From Isoetes taiwanensis (Eukaryota; Streptophyta; Lycopodiopsida; Isoetales; Isoetaceae): 64,000 nucleotides of DNA. The notes under the pieces are model-generated. The model saw only the letters and a list, made by a program, of their open reading frames with translations. It searched no databases and was not told where the DNA came from. A program made the translations under genes and the position numbers. The stretch is from positions 87,857 through 151,856 of the forward strand of contig JAJEKV010000544.1 of assembly GCA_021234155.1 (NCBI GenBank), read 5' to 3'. Shown piece after piece: positions 45,641 to 58,180 of the stretch. How positions within the stretch are numbered: the first letter of the stretch is position 1; each line of letters starts with the position of its first letter.

Positions 45641-47640
45641 AGACAAAAATTACTTCATATATTTAAAACTGATCATAGGTGTAAATATTGGTCCTGCAGA
45701 CCGGAGGTTGCAGAGGTCTGTAATTCCAAAGCAAACATGCTGGGAATGACTTGGTCCCCCCTATGTTCTCCAAACATACACAATTGCATCCACAACATCT
45801 TGTATTTGACGTACATGATAAATGATCCTTGGAACAAATAACATACTCCGTATATGAGAACACATTGAACCTGTATCTCATGCTTTGCAAGAAATTGAAC
45901 GAGAAGAAAGGAACAATTGCTTCTCAATAATGATATTTCCAATTGTTTTTTTAGTGGTGGTTGTGGTTGCACTATGAAGGAATCTTCCCCATGTGTCCTT
46001 GATCTTGGCTTTGATCACATCTCTATATAACACCACCAAGGGTAAACCCACGATCCATACATCCATTATGCTTCTTAAAAATGCCCTTGCTAGATATTAT
46101 GCTTCTTAAGCATGCCCTTGCTAGATGGGTGTGGATGGACGAGATTGCTATATATGTTATAGGACAATTCACCATACATCCATTATGCTTCTTAAGCATG
46201 CCCTTGCTAGATAGGTGTGGATGGAGGAGATTGCTATATATGTTATACCACAATTCACCTCGTAAAGGGATTGCAAGATGATTGCAAATCTACACTTACA
46301 TGTGTAAGCCTTGCACATGGTATAAGGTTATGCAATTGTAGAAAACGAATGAACATAAGATTGTGAGTGGCTTGAGTGTTGTATTCGTACAAAAAATAGT
46401 ATGGTGGCTGGGCTGGTTTGACCCAAGTAGATAAAATTGCTTTATTTAGATGAAATGAAGAAGGTTACGATGTTTAGTTTGGATAATTCTATTTTTGGGC
46501 CTATAATATAAGAATTTTTTATTTAGGGTTGTGCTAGAGGCAAGAGCTCAGGTGGTCGGATTGGATGAGGAGGGAGGGTTCTTTTGAAAGCAAGAGCATA
46601 GGCATTGGCACCAACAAAAAATCTGTTTATCGTTGGAATATTTTTTGTTGGAATATTTTTCCAATTCTCATCTTTTGTTTCCTCCAGGATACAACGACAA
46701 CAATAGATATTAGCTTATATTAGAAGAGAATGGATTAACTGTGTTTTGCAAGTGCATCCAGTTTTTCCAGGTTTCCTTGTGGTATGTTGCAATATGCACT
46801 GTGATTTTGGGAAGCAACTAGTTCACCACAGAAAACTGATCTTGGAACAGATGGCATACCTTTGGGCATTACTTTTTAGATTATCTGGATGGATGGAGTT
46901 GTGATGAATCTGGATGACTTTGTTTCCTATCCGGCATTTCTTCTTGCGATCTATAAGGGTGCCAATTTTTTCCAGAATCACAAGGTTGTGATGTTTGAAC
47001 AGAAGATGCTTCGATTCTTCTAATATCATGTTATTGTTAAATCTCTGACTATAATCTACAGCAAGTGAAATGATACTCATGTTTGGTGGAAACTAGATTG
47101 TCTGCGAGACTGAGACATGCATCTACATGGGTGGGGGAAATCGGTCTAGGTGGGACTAAAATAATATACTAGGACTAAGCTACTCCATTTTTTTCCCGTT
47201 TTTCATTGCATGAACTTACCTTATGTGTACGCGTAATCTATTTGTTGATCGTGAATTTCCCTACAGTTTTGGACTTAGCAGCCACACCTGCTAGATCTGC
47301 GGCCGCATCTACTAGATCTGGCACGCCTGGCAGAATTCAAGTATGGTAATTCCTTCTTATGATGGTGCTTTTGAGTATGGCAGGGGTTCAAATCCTTTTT
47401 GGAAGTGTACTTTAAGAGGACTGTATTCTAACTTACATATTGACTTGGAGCAATGGTTAAAGAATCATATGTTGAGGTGGAAAAGCTTGTTTGACCTCAT
47501 CACGGATTTGGCCGATGGTGTAGAATGCATTAGAAGGAATATACTTGGGAATATTAAGGAAATCAAGGGTTGAAAACAAGTTTAACGAGATTATCTTCCA
47601 AAATAAAGAAACTCGCCTTTGAAGGCTTTTTGAGGGAAAA
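45641..47640. other. 3' region of TauE, then intergenic
   Basis: No gene is supported. A plus-strand frame at 47343-47573 (76 codons) has no known family. AT-rich, with the tandem duplication at 46060-46260 as the main structure. Confidence 0.5.
46060..46260. repeat. Two-and-a-half-copy tandem duplication, about 86 bp
   Basis: ATTATGCTTCTTAA(A/G)(A/C)ATGCCC followed by TTGCTAGAT occurs at about 46068, 46098 and 46183. The last two copies continue with GGTGTGGATGGA(C/G)GAGATTG and CTATATATGTTATA. The copies are very similar, so the array is young. Confidence 0.8.
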
Positions 47641-48480
47641 ACCTCAGTAGTAATAAGCATGATGATAAGTTGTACAATGATACATGTCAGTGGAATATCG
47701 GAGGACACATGCATGCACATGTCGATCATTTTCTAAGGATATGATCCCAGTCCCCACTGAAGTCACACGCAACATCACATGGAAAGCCTGATAATGTCGG
47801 ACAGTTCTGAAGAGTGTGGCACGCATCCTCAATAACTCCCAGTTGGCAACACAAAGAGAGCTTGTCTCGTCGCGCTTTCTGGATCCATCTGTTGGTCTCA
47901 GTTCGGAGGCGGTGAGCACCGGTGTGGATAGACGCAATGAGCTTCAGTGGTAAATGTGTTCACAAGTATTGTTCTGGACCCCACTCAAGCATGGGATTGA
48001 TTTGGCTTTTGTAGTGTGTAGTTTTTGCCAGGTTTAAAGCCCCAACAACCCAAAGCTTATCAAGGAAACATGCGACGAGATGCTACTTTAGGTGATTCTG
48101 ATCCTCCTGCTTGTGTCAGATGCATTTGTACCTCTGCACATTCCATCATGAGAGCCAATTAGCTCGCTTCTTCTTCCAACAACGTTTTAGGCGTTGTGGA
48201 ACCATGGCCATGCTCTAAGTCATTCCAGATGGCAAGTGGTACCGCCAGTCCCCATACCTCCATTCCATATAGAAAAATGGGCTCCATTAAGACCATGAAC
48301 AAATGCGATTAGTGAGCTTGTCATAAAGCTCTGCTTTATAATTGTTCTTCTGCATTTCATATAGCACCTTCTAGCCTATTGTCACCCGTTTTCGGATAGA
48401 AGTGTCCCAAAATGTGGTGGTAGTGAACTCCCTCTCTAGGTACTTGTAGGTGGGCATAACCTCCACATTTTGAAGGAGGG
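47640..48480 (-). pseudogene. Non-LTR retrotransposon C-terminal relic, second copy
   Basis: Read on the minus strand in shifting frames: YGMEVWGLAVPLAIWNDLEH-like sequence near 48190-48270 (the LYG-E-WG block that follows RT in many LINEs), then further degraded sequence, then HTGAHRLRTETNRW and LCCQLGVIEDACHTLQNCPT at about 47790-47930. The last block parallels CACCQLQVIEDESHTLL at 7196-7475, so both come from the same LINE family. No RT catalytic core is left. Confidence 0.5.
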
Positions 48481-50414
48481 AATAGAGGAGAAGGAAAATA
48501 AGAAATATAAAAACATAAAATGGGAGAAAAGTAATTGCCTTTGTTTTCTTTAGGTCTACCAGATCATGTATATTATGTAGAACAAGATGGCAATTTCACA
48601 TTTCCTCCATCATAATAAGCATCATATTCCTCCTATTATGACATGACAGAATAGAAAGAGGGAGATATTGAAAGCGTGAAGAGGGAGAACAATTAAGGAA
48701 TACTAGCCATATACTAGCTCAGAACTATGAACTCAGTTGATATAATCCTCATTTGATATGATGTGATGCCATGATAGTAAAATTAAGCTCAATAAGCAAC
48801 AAGCAAATCAATAAATTTATAAGAATAACACCTGCAGTGACAAATAGTTTAAGACAAAAAAACAAGAAAAAAAAACTAGCAGTAACGCAGGCTTGGGGAA
48901 GGGATGGGTTGTATTGCATAATCGGGTTAGGTTTTGACGTTATTAGCATTTGTTTTGCTTGGCTGGTGTGTTAAATGGTAAGAATAGATTGTGCATTTAG
49001 TAGCTTGCATTTGGATGCCATGATATGTAGAGGTGACACTATAATTGTGATTCTAATGTTGAAGTTTTGTTGGACTCATTGTGTAATTCATTATTTGTTT
49101 TAATGTTAATTGTGGGGGTTAGGATGAGATCTCCTAGTTAAGAATCCCAAGATGTCCTTATGGAAGAAGTGGAGGATCCACATTTCAAAATCTTGAGGAT
49201 TTCTTTAGACGCTGAAAGGATTTTGATATAGAAAATTACAAAGGTTGTTTCATACCGTTCGAAATGGTGTTTATCAAGTAGTTAGGATTAAACGATCCTC
49301 ACTCAAGGGTTTTCAAGAGAAAACCTTGGCGTTCTAGGTATGCTGAGAGACTGTATAATGGTATAATACATTTTAATTTCAATGCAGTGTCTGAGGACAT
49401 AACTGAGTGCGTGCATCCATAGACACCCAGGGTTACAAAATTGTGTCGTCTGCTGAGGAGGGCTTCTTCTATTGCTGCAGCCCAGGTTACAGAATTGTAT
49501 GCCTATCTACTCTTCTTGTATGCCGCAGAGGGCTTCTTTTGCTTGTCATTACTAGATGCAATGTGGTTGCTCCTTCATCCAAGACATCTCCAATAACCTA
49601 TTTTGCTCTCTTTTTTTTATGTTCATTTGCTTCATTGCTTAATTAATTGCTTGATCATCTCCAATAACAAATTTTCTCTTGTTTATATGGTTTTATGAAG
49701 GCTTGCTACTGTACTCTGCATGCATTCATGGTTTGTGATTAAAATAATGTAGTATTTTTTAGCAAATTTCTGCAAAGGTGTTTATGGAGTATTTTGGCTT
49801 GAAGAAAAGAAGCATTGTTACATTTCTTATGGGTTTACTAGAAGCTGTTTTTGTTTACGGGCAACCCACAGTGCATTAGCACCTTATTTGTTTGTTCTAT
49901 CGCTCTCAATAGCTCCTCTGCTCATATTGCTATTGCTTGGCATAACTGCCTTGATTTTAATAATGTGCATATGGTTCATGATAAGGAAGGTAGATGGTAG
50001 ATTTTCATGAATACACCAATAATAGTAGAATAGCTATTGTAGATATTTATTAACTACCTGACTAATAAGATTAACATTTGGGTCAAAAAGAAGGAACAAT
50101 TTAGACTCTTAATTAATAACAACAATTCTAATCAAAGAAACAGAGCGTTTCCTTTAAACTAAACACAAGTACATTGGGATAGGGATGTGATTATCCCTCA
50201 AGTGCAAAAGATTATCTACCTTTCCAATAAGATGCTAAAAGCTGGATCAAAGTAAGGAGTATACATATTGAAAAAATAGTTTTAAACAATCTTAGGTAGC
50301 AGCTCTCCTCTACTCATATCGATCTACAAGAGTATATATATTAATATAGATATTGAAAAGATAGTTTTAAATAATCTTAGGTAGCAGTTCCACTCTAGTC
50401 TTGTCGATCAACAA
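48481..50414. other. Intergenic, no supported gene
   Basis: AT-rich with only short frames. An imperfect tandem pair near 49428-49552 shares GGTTACA(A/G)AATTGT and AGAGGGCTTCTT. Nothing else was recognised before the duplicated segment at 50266. Confidence 0.5.
50266..50413. repeat. Two-copy tandem duplication next to the copia LTR
   Basis: ATATTGAAAA(A/G)ATAGTTTTAA followed by A(C/T)AATCTTAGGTAGCAG and a TCGATC(T/A)AC ending occurs at about 50266-50329 and 50351-50413. The second copy ends exactly at the start of the 5' LTR target site. Confidence 0.75.
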
Positions 50415-50570
50415 TGTTAGCATTAGTGCATGCCTGGCGATGACGTCACTACTGACATGTCTATATAAGCCACAGTCACACCTCATTCTACTAGCTAGAT
50501 CGTTTGCTATTGCACTCTCTTTCTACTTTGTACCTGATTTTCATTACCATGAATACATTCCAAGACTACA
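50415..50570 (+). repeat. 5' LTR of the copia element
   Basis: Starts TGTTAGCATTAGTGCATG and ends GACTACA (TG...CA). It contains a TATA box (CTATATAAGCC at about 50460-50470) within the shared region GACGTCACTACTGACATG. The 3' LTR has the same features with several substitutions. Confidence 0.88.
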
Positions 50571-50582
50571 TGGTATCAGAGC
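50571..50582 (+). other. Primer binding site (initiator Met tRNA type)
   Basis: TGGTATCAGAGC directly follows the LTR and is the classic plant Ty1/copia primer binding site complementary to initiator tRNA-Met. It fixes the 3' boundary of the 5' LTR. Confidence 0.9.
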
Positions 50583-50764
50583 CGGTTCTAGTATGAAAGC
50601 AAGTGCAATATTTGGCCTGTCACAACTATTTTTAGATTGAGAGATTTGACGTGAGCTTTTCCTAGATGAGGCAATTTTGTTTTGGCTTTACAACAAGCTA
50701 AAAATCGCTTTCATTAGAGAAATAATTAGGAAAATCATCATTATCAAATCTTTTTCTGCGAAAA

Positions 50765-53700
50765 TTGCAAGATCTTGTTGATCTTGCTAATTTCACCAAT
50801 ATCAAGCCGGTTTTGCAGTGGCAAAGCAATGGATTTCATTACTTCTTGCTTTCTGGACATAATTGTCAAAAGTTAGATCAGACTTCCATGGCAGCCCTTC
50901 ATTCTTGGAAGTTTATTTCACGCCATTTATGGGATTGTGAGAATTATTCTTCTCGGAGGATAATTTTGAGACTAACTTGAATCTAAATGACCTTGGAGAA
51001 GTTCTTAAAGCTACTTAAGTACCTCTCACTCCGAGACAAATAGAAAGGTTCTACAACTTTAACTTTGCTCAAAGCTACTGTTTTAAATTATTTCAAGAGG
51101 GATCTAAGGGAATTAAAAACGTTTCATGAGGTATTGACTTTTCTTCAGCAACATTGTGTCCATGCAGGAGCTGGAACACAACTTCAAATTCGAGGTCAGA
51201 TGTATACGATGAAGCTTGAACAATGTACTAATATGAGGGACTATCTGCACCAATTAAAAACCTTGAAGGACAAATTTCATGCTGCTGGAGGAAAACTAGA
51301 TGATATGTCTGATTATGCATGCTCTCCAAGGATTCTCATCTGAATATGATTATATTACTCATCATTATGAGTCGAAAGCAAATTAAGATATCCTTCAATC
51401 AATTACAACGTTAGTTATTAGATTTATAACTTAAGCTTAAAAGAAGAACACGTATGGAAGGGGCTCATTATTCTATTATAGTTCACATGGTTCTTAGATC
51501 ACTTTGGTGGATAATACTTTGGCTTCCTTTCCGATTGCTTCCTCTCCTATTTTTTCGGCAGTAGTGTCTTCAACTGATCGTACTAAATCTGCTAGTTCTA
51601 CTCCATATGGCTGGTGATTGTGGGAAGAAAGGTCACTTTTGAAAGGATTGCGGTTGAAAACGAGATGGGTCAGACTTGAAGGAGAAAGCTCAAAGTCAAA
51701 TGTGCCATCTCAACCATCCAAGCTATTGACTCCTTCAAATAAGGTTTCAGCACATGTATCAGACTTGTGCTTACAAGATCTTGAAGTTCAATTGCTTAAT
51801 GCTGATGCTCAAACTCTATCAAAAGATGCGTAGTTAGTAGATTCTGGAGCGGCTAAACATTTGGTAGGCAAGGCACATGTTTTTCAAGAATTGAAACCTC
51901 ATAATTCCATTATGGTAAAAATGATAGATGGTATTTCACTAAAATACTATCTAAAACTTATTGTTTATTGAGACATTTATGCAATTTCCCAGTACCTAGT
52001 GCTGGGTACTTTTTTAGATAGTTTTGCACTCCCTAAAAAGAACTTTAGATGGTACACCCTAGCATGCTTTCACCCTCAATGCTTTGATAGAGACTCAATT
52101 CTCATCTTCTATCAAACAACTTAAAACCAATATGCTTGCGAGTATCTGTGAGCAAAATTTTATAAATCCTTAGATGCTAAAGGCATTCATAGACAGTTAA
52201 TTGTACCTTATGCACATCCTCAAAAAACAATGTGGGAGAATGCAAAAACAGTCTTTTCTTGAATTTATCTCAATTATGTTAAAAATAAGCGATTTGTCAC
52301 CAAATTTCAGGTGAAGCTCTTACTTAAGACAATTTAAATCTTTAACATAGCATCTACTCAAGCCTTAATAGTCCCATTAACTGAGCCATCGGGTCGAGAT
52401 TCTAGAGAGGACAAGCATATGCATGTCTCGCATGCACGCATTTGCTCTCTCTAGTTGGGAGATCGCTATATTGGGCGAGGTTCTTCATCAACATCTCATC
52501 AGCGCTTCCTCTTCTCTCTCAACATGCCTTATTCTCTATTCTTTTGAAATCATGCGGGGAGGGGCTTTCCCTTTGGGATTGACCAATTTAGCATTTCTTT
52601 TCATCTTTGTGGCATGCCCTTTCTCGGCCTTGCCTCTTCTTTGGCCATAATCCTTTGACCTTTCGCCCTCGATCCTGTTTTTAATAAGGAAGTTCTCTTC
52701 TATTTAGGAGGTTTTTGTCGTTTTCATGCGAGCCCCATACTAACCATTTGAAGCTCTTTACGAGTACAAGCCAGATGTTTCCCATTTTAGAGTTTTTGGA
52801 TGTTTGGCATATGTTATATTACCTAGAGAGCTATTGGCTAAAAAAAGTAGACTCTCTGATAGAGCCACAAAGGTTATGTTTATGGTTATCCAGAAAATAT
52901 GAAGGCTTGAAGATGTTATGCTCCAGTCAGCAAGAAGGTGTTTGCCTCTCGAAGTATTGAGTTTATCGAAGATATAGTTTATTCAAATGAAATTTATGCA
53001 TATCAACTCCAGACTATGATAAAAATCTTCAAGATAATTTGTTAGTTTTGTGTACTTACCTCATCCATTCCTGTTGTACTTTCTTTATCAGCTGATAATT
53101 CATAAGCATCTTCTTCGGATAGTTCTCAGACGGCTTCTCATCCATATTCTCCCTTTGATTTAATTGACCTTGTAACTCCATAAGTAACACCGCCCAATTC
53201 TCCATTATTTGTACCCTCTCTTAATCAAGTTGACCTGCTTACCTATCCTGAATCTTCTCAACAAAATTTGAGATGCTTTTGAAGACTTGCAAGCTTGCCT
53301 CTCGTGCAAAGAATCCTGTGCACAGGGGCTCGATTATAACAAGATTTTTTCTTCTGTTGTATGTATGGACATATTGAGGGCAATCTTAGCACTTGCAGCC
53401 CATAAGAAATGGCATGTTTACCAACCGGATTTTAAGTCGGCCTTCTTAAATGAGGACTTAGGGAATAATATGCCCTTTAGATTTCAAGACAAAGCTCATC
53501 CTGATTTTGTATGCAAACTTAAGAAAAGTTTATATGGATTGAGACAAGCTCCTAGGTGCTGGAATCTAATAATTTCTTTATTCATTTTGGCTATAACAGA
53601 TCTCATGCGGATTGTAATCTCTATTACAAAACAGAAGGTTAAAAAATATCCCCTTTCTTGTTGTATGTTGATTATGTGGTCTTCATGGGAGATGCCCAGA

Positions 53701-54480
53701 GTTAATTGCATGGACTAAGGAAGTGCTCACTGACCTTGGACTGATGCATTATTGTCTTGGACTAGAAATCTGGCAGGAGTGTAGTGCTATATATATTGTT
53801 TAGCAAAAGTTCATATGACAGATGGTAAGCCAGTTCTTATACCTTATGAACCAAGTCAGATTTTGTAACTACTCAAGAGGATGCAGATTGTACTCTTTAT
53901 CATCAATTAGTTGGAGCTTTATTATACATTACCATTACACATCCAAATCTGGCCTATGTTGTAGGTGTTCTCACTCAATTTATGCAGCAATCCAAGCAAC
54001 CCTATTGGCATGCAGCTAAACGAGTTCTTCATTACCTTAGGAGTATCTCCACAGATGCTCTTTATTACAGCTCAATTGGGTCTTGTTCTCTTGATCTCTT
54101 CTCTGATTCAGATATGGCCACTAGTGATGTTGAATGGAGAGAGTCACTTACATGATATGTTTTCTTCTTTGCTGGTAATGCTATCACATGGCATTCTAAA
54201 AAGAAATATACTGTTAATGTTAGTACCACAAAGGCTGAACTCAAAGCTTTATGCATAATAGTTCAAGAAATGATATGGTTTGTCCATTTATATGAGGATT
54301 TGGAAGTCCATGTCAAACCAGCCAATATCTATTATGACATAATGGAGCTATCTATCATACTAAAGACTACAAGTGGCAGTATTTGACGAAGCATCTTGAT
54401 ATCAAAGTCTGTTTTGTGTGAGAATAATTGGATATGGAGCAATTCGTACAGGAAAATAGTTTACTACCATGAAGCAGCTT
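50765..54480 (+). pseudogene. Copia gag-pol polyprotein remnants
   Basis: Gag: 51065-51343 with QMYTMKLEQCTNMRDYLHQL and KTLKDKFHAAGGKLDDM, typical of copia gag. Protease: LVDSGAAKHLVG at about 51831-51870 (the D-S-G-A active site). Integrase is barely recognisable. RT: 53287-53718 with MDILRAILALAAHKKWHVYQ, then PDFKSAFLNEDL (the first catalytic Asp region) and CKLKKSLYGLRQAPRCW, followed in another frame by LYVDYVVFMGD where the family has YVDD. RNase H: about 53878-54270 with HQLVGALLYITITHPNLAYV, ending FSDSDMAT and TKAELKAL. Multiple stops and frame changes make it non-functional. The YVDD to YVDY change alone would inactivate RT. Confidence 0.8.
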
Positions 54481-54515
54481 TTGCATATTGTTAGTCATAA
54501 ACCTCCTTAGTTCTT

Positions 54516-54668
<153 letters not shown>

Positions 54669-54691
54669 TTGCCTTACAACAGTGCACATCA

Positions 54692-54837
54692 TCAAGAGGG
54701 GTGTTAGCATCAATGCACGCGTGGTAATGATGTCACTGCTGACATGGCTATATAAGCCCATAGTCATGCTTCATTCTTTGATTGTTGTCTCTACTAGTTA
54801 GATTGTTTGCTATAGATAGGCTTGTCATTCATCAAGC
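54692..54837 (+). repeat. Polypurine tract and 3' LTR of the copia element
   Basis: CAAGAGGGG at about 54693-54701 is the polypurine tract. TGTTAGCATCAATGCACGCG starts the 3' LTR at 54702, with CTATATAAGCC as in the 5' LTR. The last 50 bases are diverged and shortened compared with the 5' LTR. The target-site AACAA follows at 54838. Confidence 0.82.
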
Positions 54838-54842
54838 AACAA

Positions 54843-55540
54843 TGTAAAATATTTGAGGAAAATGAGTGGAAAAGTCGACCATAGGGACAACATCGAGCTA
54901 CCCCACACCGAAATAATACATTGTGTAGGCAAGAGGTGGGGCAATGGCTTTAACTTCTCATCGACATAAAAAAACCTCACCCTTTCAAGTTTTCGAGAAA
55001 AACCCTAATGAGAAAATGTCATCAATGACCTCGAGGATGCCTCAAAGGCGAAAGATATATCAAAAATGTCGTCAAGGACCTCAAGATGGCCAAGAGCGAG
55101 GAAAGATAAATATATGGCAAATTGAAATGTACATGCACTAGGATCCACGAAAATTTCTTGACCACGACAAAGCGAATGCATAGTCGAAGAAGGTAAGCGT
55201 TTGTCATATCAACAAATGAAGTTTGTTCTTATTGCCGATCAACATGGTTACGATGTCGTGTTGCAATTTTAGTGAATCCTCCAGCTTTTTTTTCTCCTCC
55301 AAGGAATCTAAACGTCTCCATCAAGACAAAAACTTAGCCCGGAGAGGCGATTGTTACATCCAACTTGTTCTCCTTACAACTCCTCCTCGACTTCTTTTCT
55401 TCTTTTGCCTCCTCTCCCTCAAACTAAAATAACCCCATTATAATATCTCTGGCCATTTTGCCATACCCCCGAAAATTGCTTTCGTCGTTTTCTACTCCAC
55501 AATGCGATTCTTCCTTCTCCCTCTTCTTTTTGCATCTCTC
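54843..55540. other. Unassigned, leading into the DIRS-like relic
   Basis: No domain is recognised. A short frame at 54944-55141 is rich in Lys/Arg and may belong to the N-terminal region of the following element. Composition shifts to C/T-rich from about 55260 on, as in the rest of that relic. Confidence 0.35.
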
Positions 55541-58180
55541 CATGGCCCTTCTTATTTAATGGCTTTGCCTTTGCAAATCGCCCAATCCTATGCTTTCTCC
55601 TCCCACCTTAGTTCCACCCCCATGGTCCTCTTAAGTTGGTTTGAGTTGCTTATCTGAGTTGTTGTTTTATGTGTATTTGCATTTGCATTTATTAACAAAC
55701 CATTTTTTGATTGGTACTTGTCTTATTTACAGATTGTGCTATTTTTTCTTCGTTCTTACCCCACCTTCCTTTTGAACCCATGGCAGTGGATTCCCATTAT
55801 ACAACTTTGTTGGTGCAAACTCGTCTCCAAAATGCTTTTCCTTTTTGGCAATCTATTTCAACGAACTCTCTGATTCTTTCTTGGATTCAATGTGGCTATG
55901 CCCTTTATTGGGCTTCTGGACCTCCTTCTCACCCCTTTTTGCATCCAAATCTCTCTCGCTTCACCCATACATGCTTTTTGATCGCGCAGCCATTTTGGAT
56001 TTGTTGCGAACAAGTGCCATCATTTCTGTACCTTCGTATCCTTTTTTCTGTTCACCCTTAGGCTTGTTCCAAAGGAGACCATAAACTTCGCCTTATCTTC
56101 AATTTGAGCCATTTGAATTCCTTTTTATCCATGCCAAAATTTCGTTATAAGTAAAATCTGGTTATCATCATGTTCCAATTTGGCCTCTTCACCATGCTTT
56201 TTTAGGTTTTTCCTTTGAAGGCCAATTTTTTGTATTTATCATGCTTCCTTTTGGCTTTGCCTCTGCACCATTCATTTTCACAAATTTATGCGTCCTTTAG
56301 TGCGTCATTGGTAGGCTTCTGGCATATGCATGATTCCTTGTTTAACCCAACAGGATCCTGTTTTGCTTCGATGTCGTGTTATTCTGACCTTCATTGTGCA
56401 GGTTTTTAATTGCTTGGCAGAAATGACGTCTTCTAGAGTCTCATTGCACCATTTTTCTTGGCCTTTTGCTTGATTCTTCTGCTATGATCCTCTTTTTTTT
56501 TCAACAAAATTACAACAGTTCTTTCACCTTTCATCTTCCATTATGTCTTCTTCATATCTCACTTCCCGATAGCTTCGCTAAGTTTCGAGTTTTTATAGTC
56601 TCTTGATTATTTTTTGCTCCTTTATATCGGCTCTCTTTTTCTCCCTCTTGCCCTCGGTAACCCTTGTCATGGGGATGCTCTTATCACTTATCATCATTAT
56701 CACGCATGGAGGTTGTCCTTTGAAAATCCATAGCTCTTTCTTTTTTTTTTCACTCTCTTCTTCCGATCACTCATCTATTGTATTAGGATTTGATGCCGGT
56801 TCTTTTTAAATTTTGGGGAGGTTGCTTGCTTCTCCTAGGTCGGGTCTTGCATGGATTTTGTGGAACTTGTTTTTGAGGCCGAAGTTTCTCATTCATCTAC
56901 TTGGCGGAAACTTTTTGCTTTTGCCAAGTTCTTCATTCGGCTATGCCTTTTCTTTCTTCCGCATTATTTTCTTCCCGGGTGATAATTTGAATATTGCCAA
57001 TATCATCCAAAATGGGGTTCCTCTTATCCGGACATCCATTTCCTTATCCTTGAAATTTTTACTTTGTTTTTATTTTTCCATTTCTTTGGAACCGGTTTGG
57101 ATTCCTTGTTCTCAAAATGAATGATTTGATTATCTTTCGCCTCCCTTAGTCGGATGAATTTGCTCTTGCACCTTGGTGTTTCAACCACATTCTTTATGGG
57201 GACCTCATCATGTTGATCATTTTTGTCTCTCCCCTCAATGATAAACTTCCTGACATTTTTTTCAACACATGCTTTGATTACCCTCATTGTGTTCCTCTGA
57301 TGATTTTTTTACTTATGATTGGCATTTTTTTTAAGAATTATGTTTTCCTCCACAATCCTTGTTTCCACGTGTTTTATCACATCTTTCGCGTGCTTTGCTC
57401 GCATTACTTTGGTTGTCTTACATTGGCCTTCCGGCTCCTGAGGCCCCTTCTTTGACCCCGGTACTACTTGGAAACGTTTTATATTTGATGTTTTATATTT
57501 TGATGCATTCTCTCAGAACCTTTGTTGCCCCATATTTTTGCTACTTTTTTTGCGGGTTGTCGCTTGATCATATAGCTCTTTATGTTTTTGTTTTCAAGTC
57601 AATATTAATTTTTCTCCGTTGTGTGTTCTAGCATTAATTTGTTTTATTAAAATCCGCGGGAAGTACCTTTACTCCTTTGTACCCTCCATTGGTTTTTTCT
57701 TCTAGAGTCCCTTCTACCTGGCGGCATATGTTGCTAGTTTTCCGCCATATCTGCCCGCGTCATGACCCTCGTGCGTTATTACCTCTTGATTCCCATCATG
57801 TGCATTCTATTATGCTTCATTTTGCTTACCTTTAAACCTTGTTTCCTCCTGGGAGGTCGAGAGCTCTCTTATCCTTCTATCTTTCGCGTCTTTTCTTAGG
57901 GGTTTTAGGGCATTGGCTCTTAATTAGCGTGACCTTTCTTTCTCTCCATCTCATGTCGACATATTTATTCATCATTCCAAGCGGGACCAACATACTTGCG
58001 CCCTACTATTTCGCCAACGCGTTTACCCTCCTTGGCTTGCCCTCTCATTATTTCATCATTTGATTTCTCTTTGGTGGATATCATCTCCATGACCCTCCTT
58101 CTAGTGGCCCTCTGTTTCATTCTTCTCCATTGTTTGTTAAGCCCCTTGTTACGTACTTGGCATAGAACGGAACAATTTTA
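55540..58180 (+). mobile_element. DIRS-like retroelement relic (RT plus tyrosine-recombinase region)
   Basis: The order of motifs fits DIRS elements. FPFWQSISTNSLILSWIQCG then HPNLSRFTHTCFLIA (about 55840-55985) match the pre-RT region. Then come VHPLGLFQR (the (V)SPLG(V)V block) and KSGYHHVPIWPLHHAFLGFS, then FEGQFFVFIMLPFGFASAPF (about 56150-56275), which is the DIRS-type LGFS-F-GQF-F-VLPFGL-SAP signature, then LCVL-CVIGRLLAYA where the YLDD catalytic block should lie but is broken. About 57840-58060, LLSFYLSRLFLGVLGHW, LISVTFLSLHL and YLFIIPSGTN resemble the N-terminal part of the DIRS tyrosine recombinase, weaker evidence. The whole is full of stops. Ends are approximate. No terminal repeats were recognised. 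Confidence 0.6.

Noticed and set aside
47380-47400. GGTTCAAATCC resembling a tRNA T-arm
   Set aside because: No A box or cloverleaf can be drawn around it, and no tRNA gene was found in the window.
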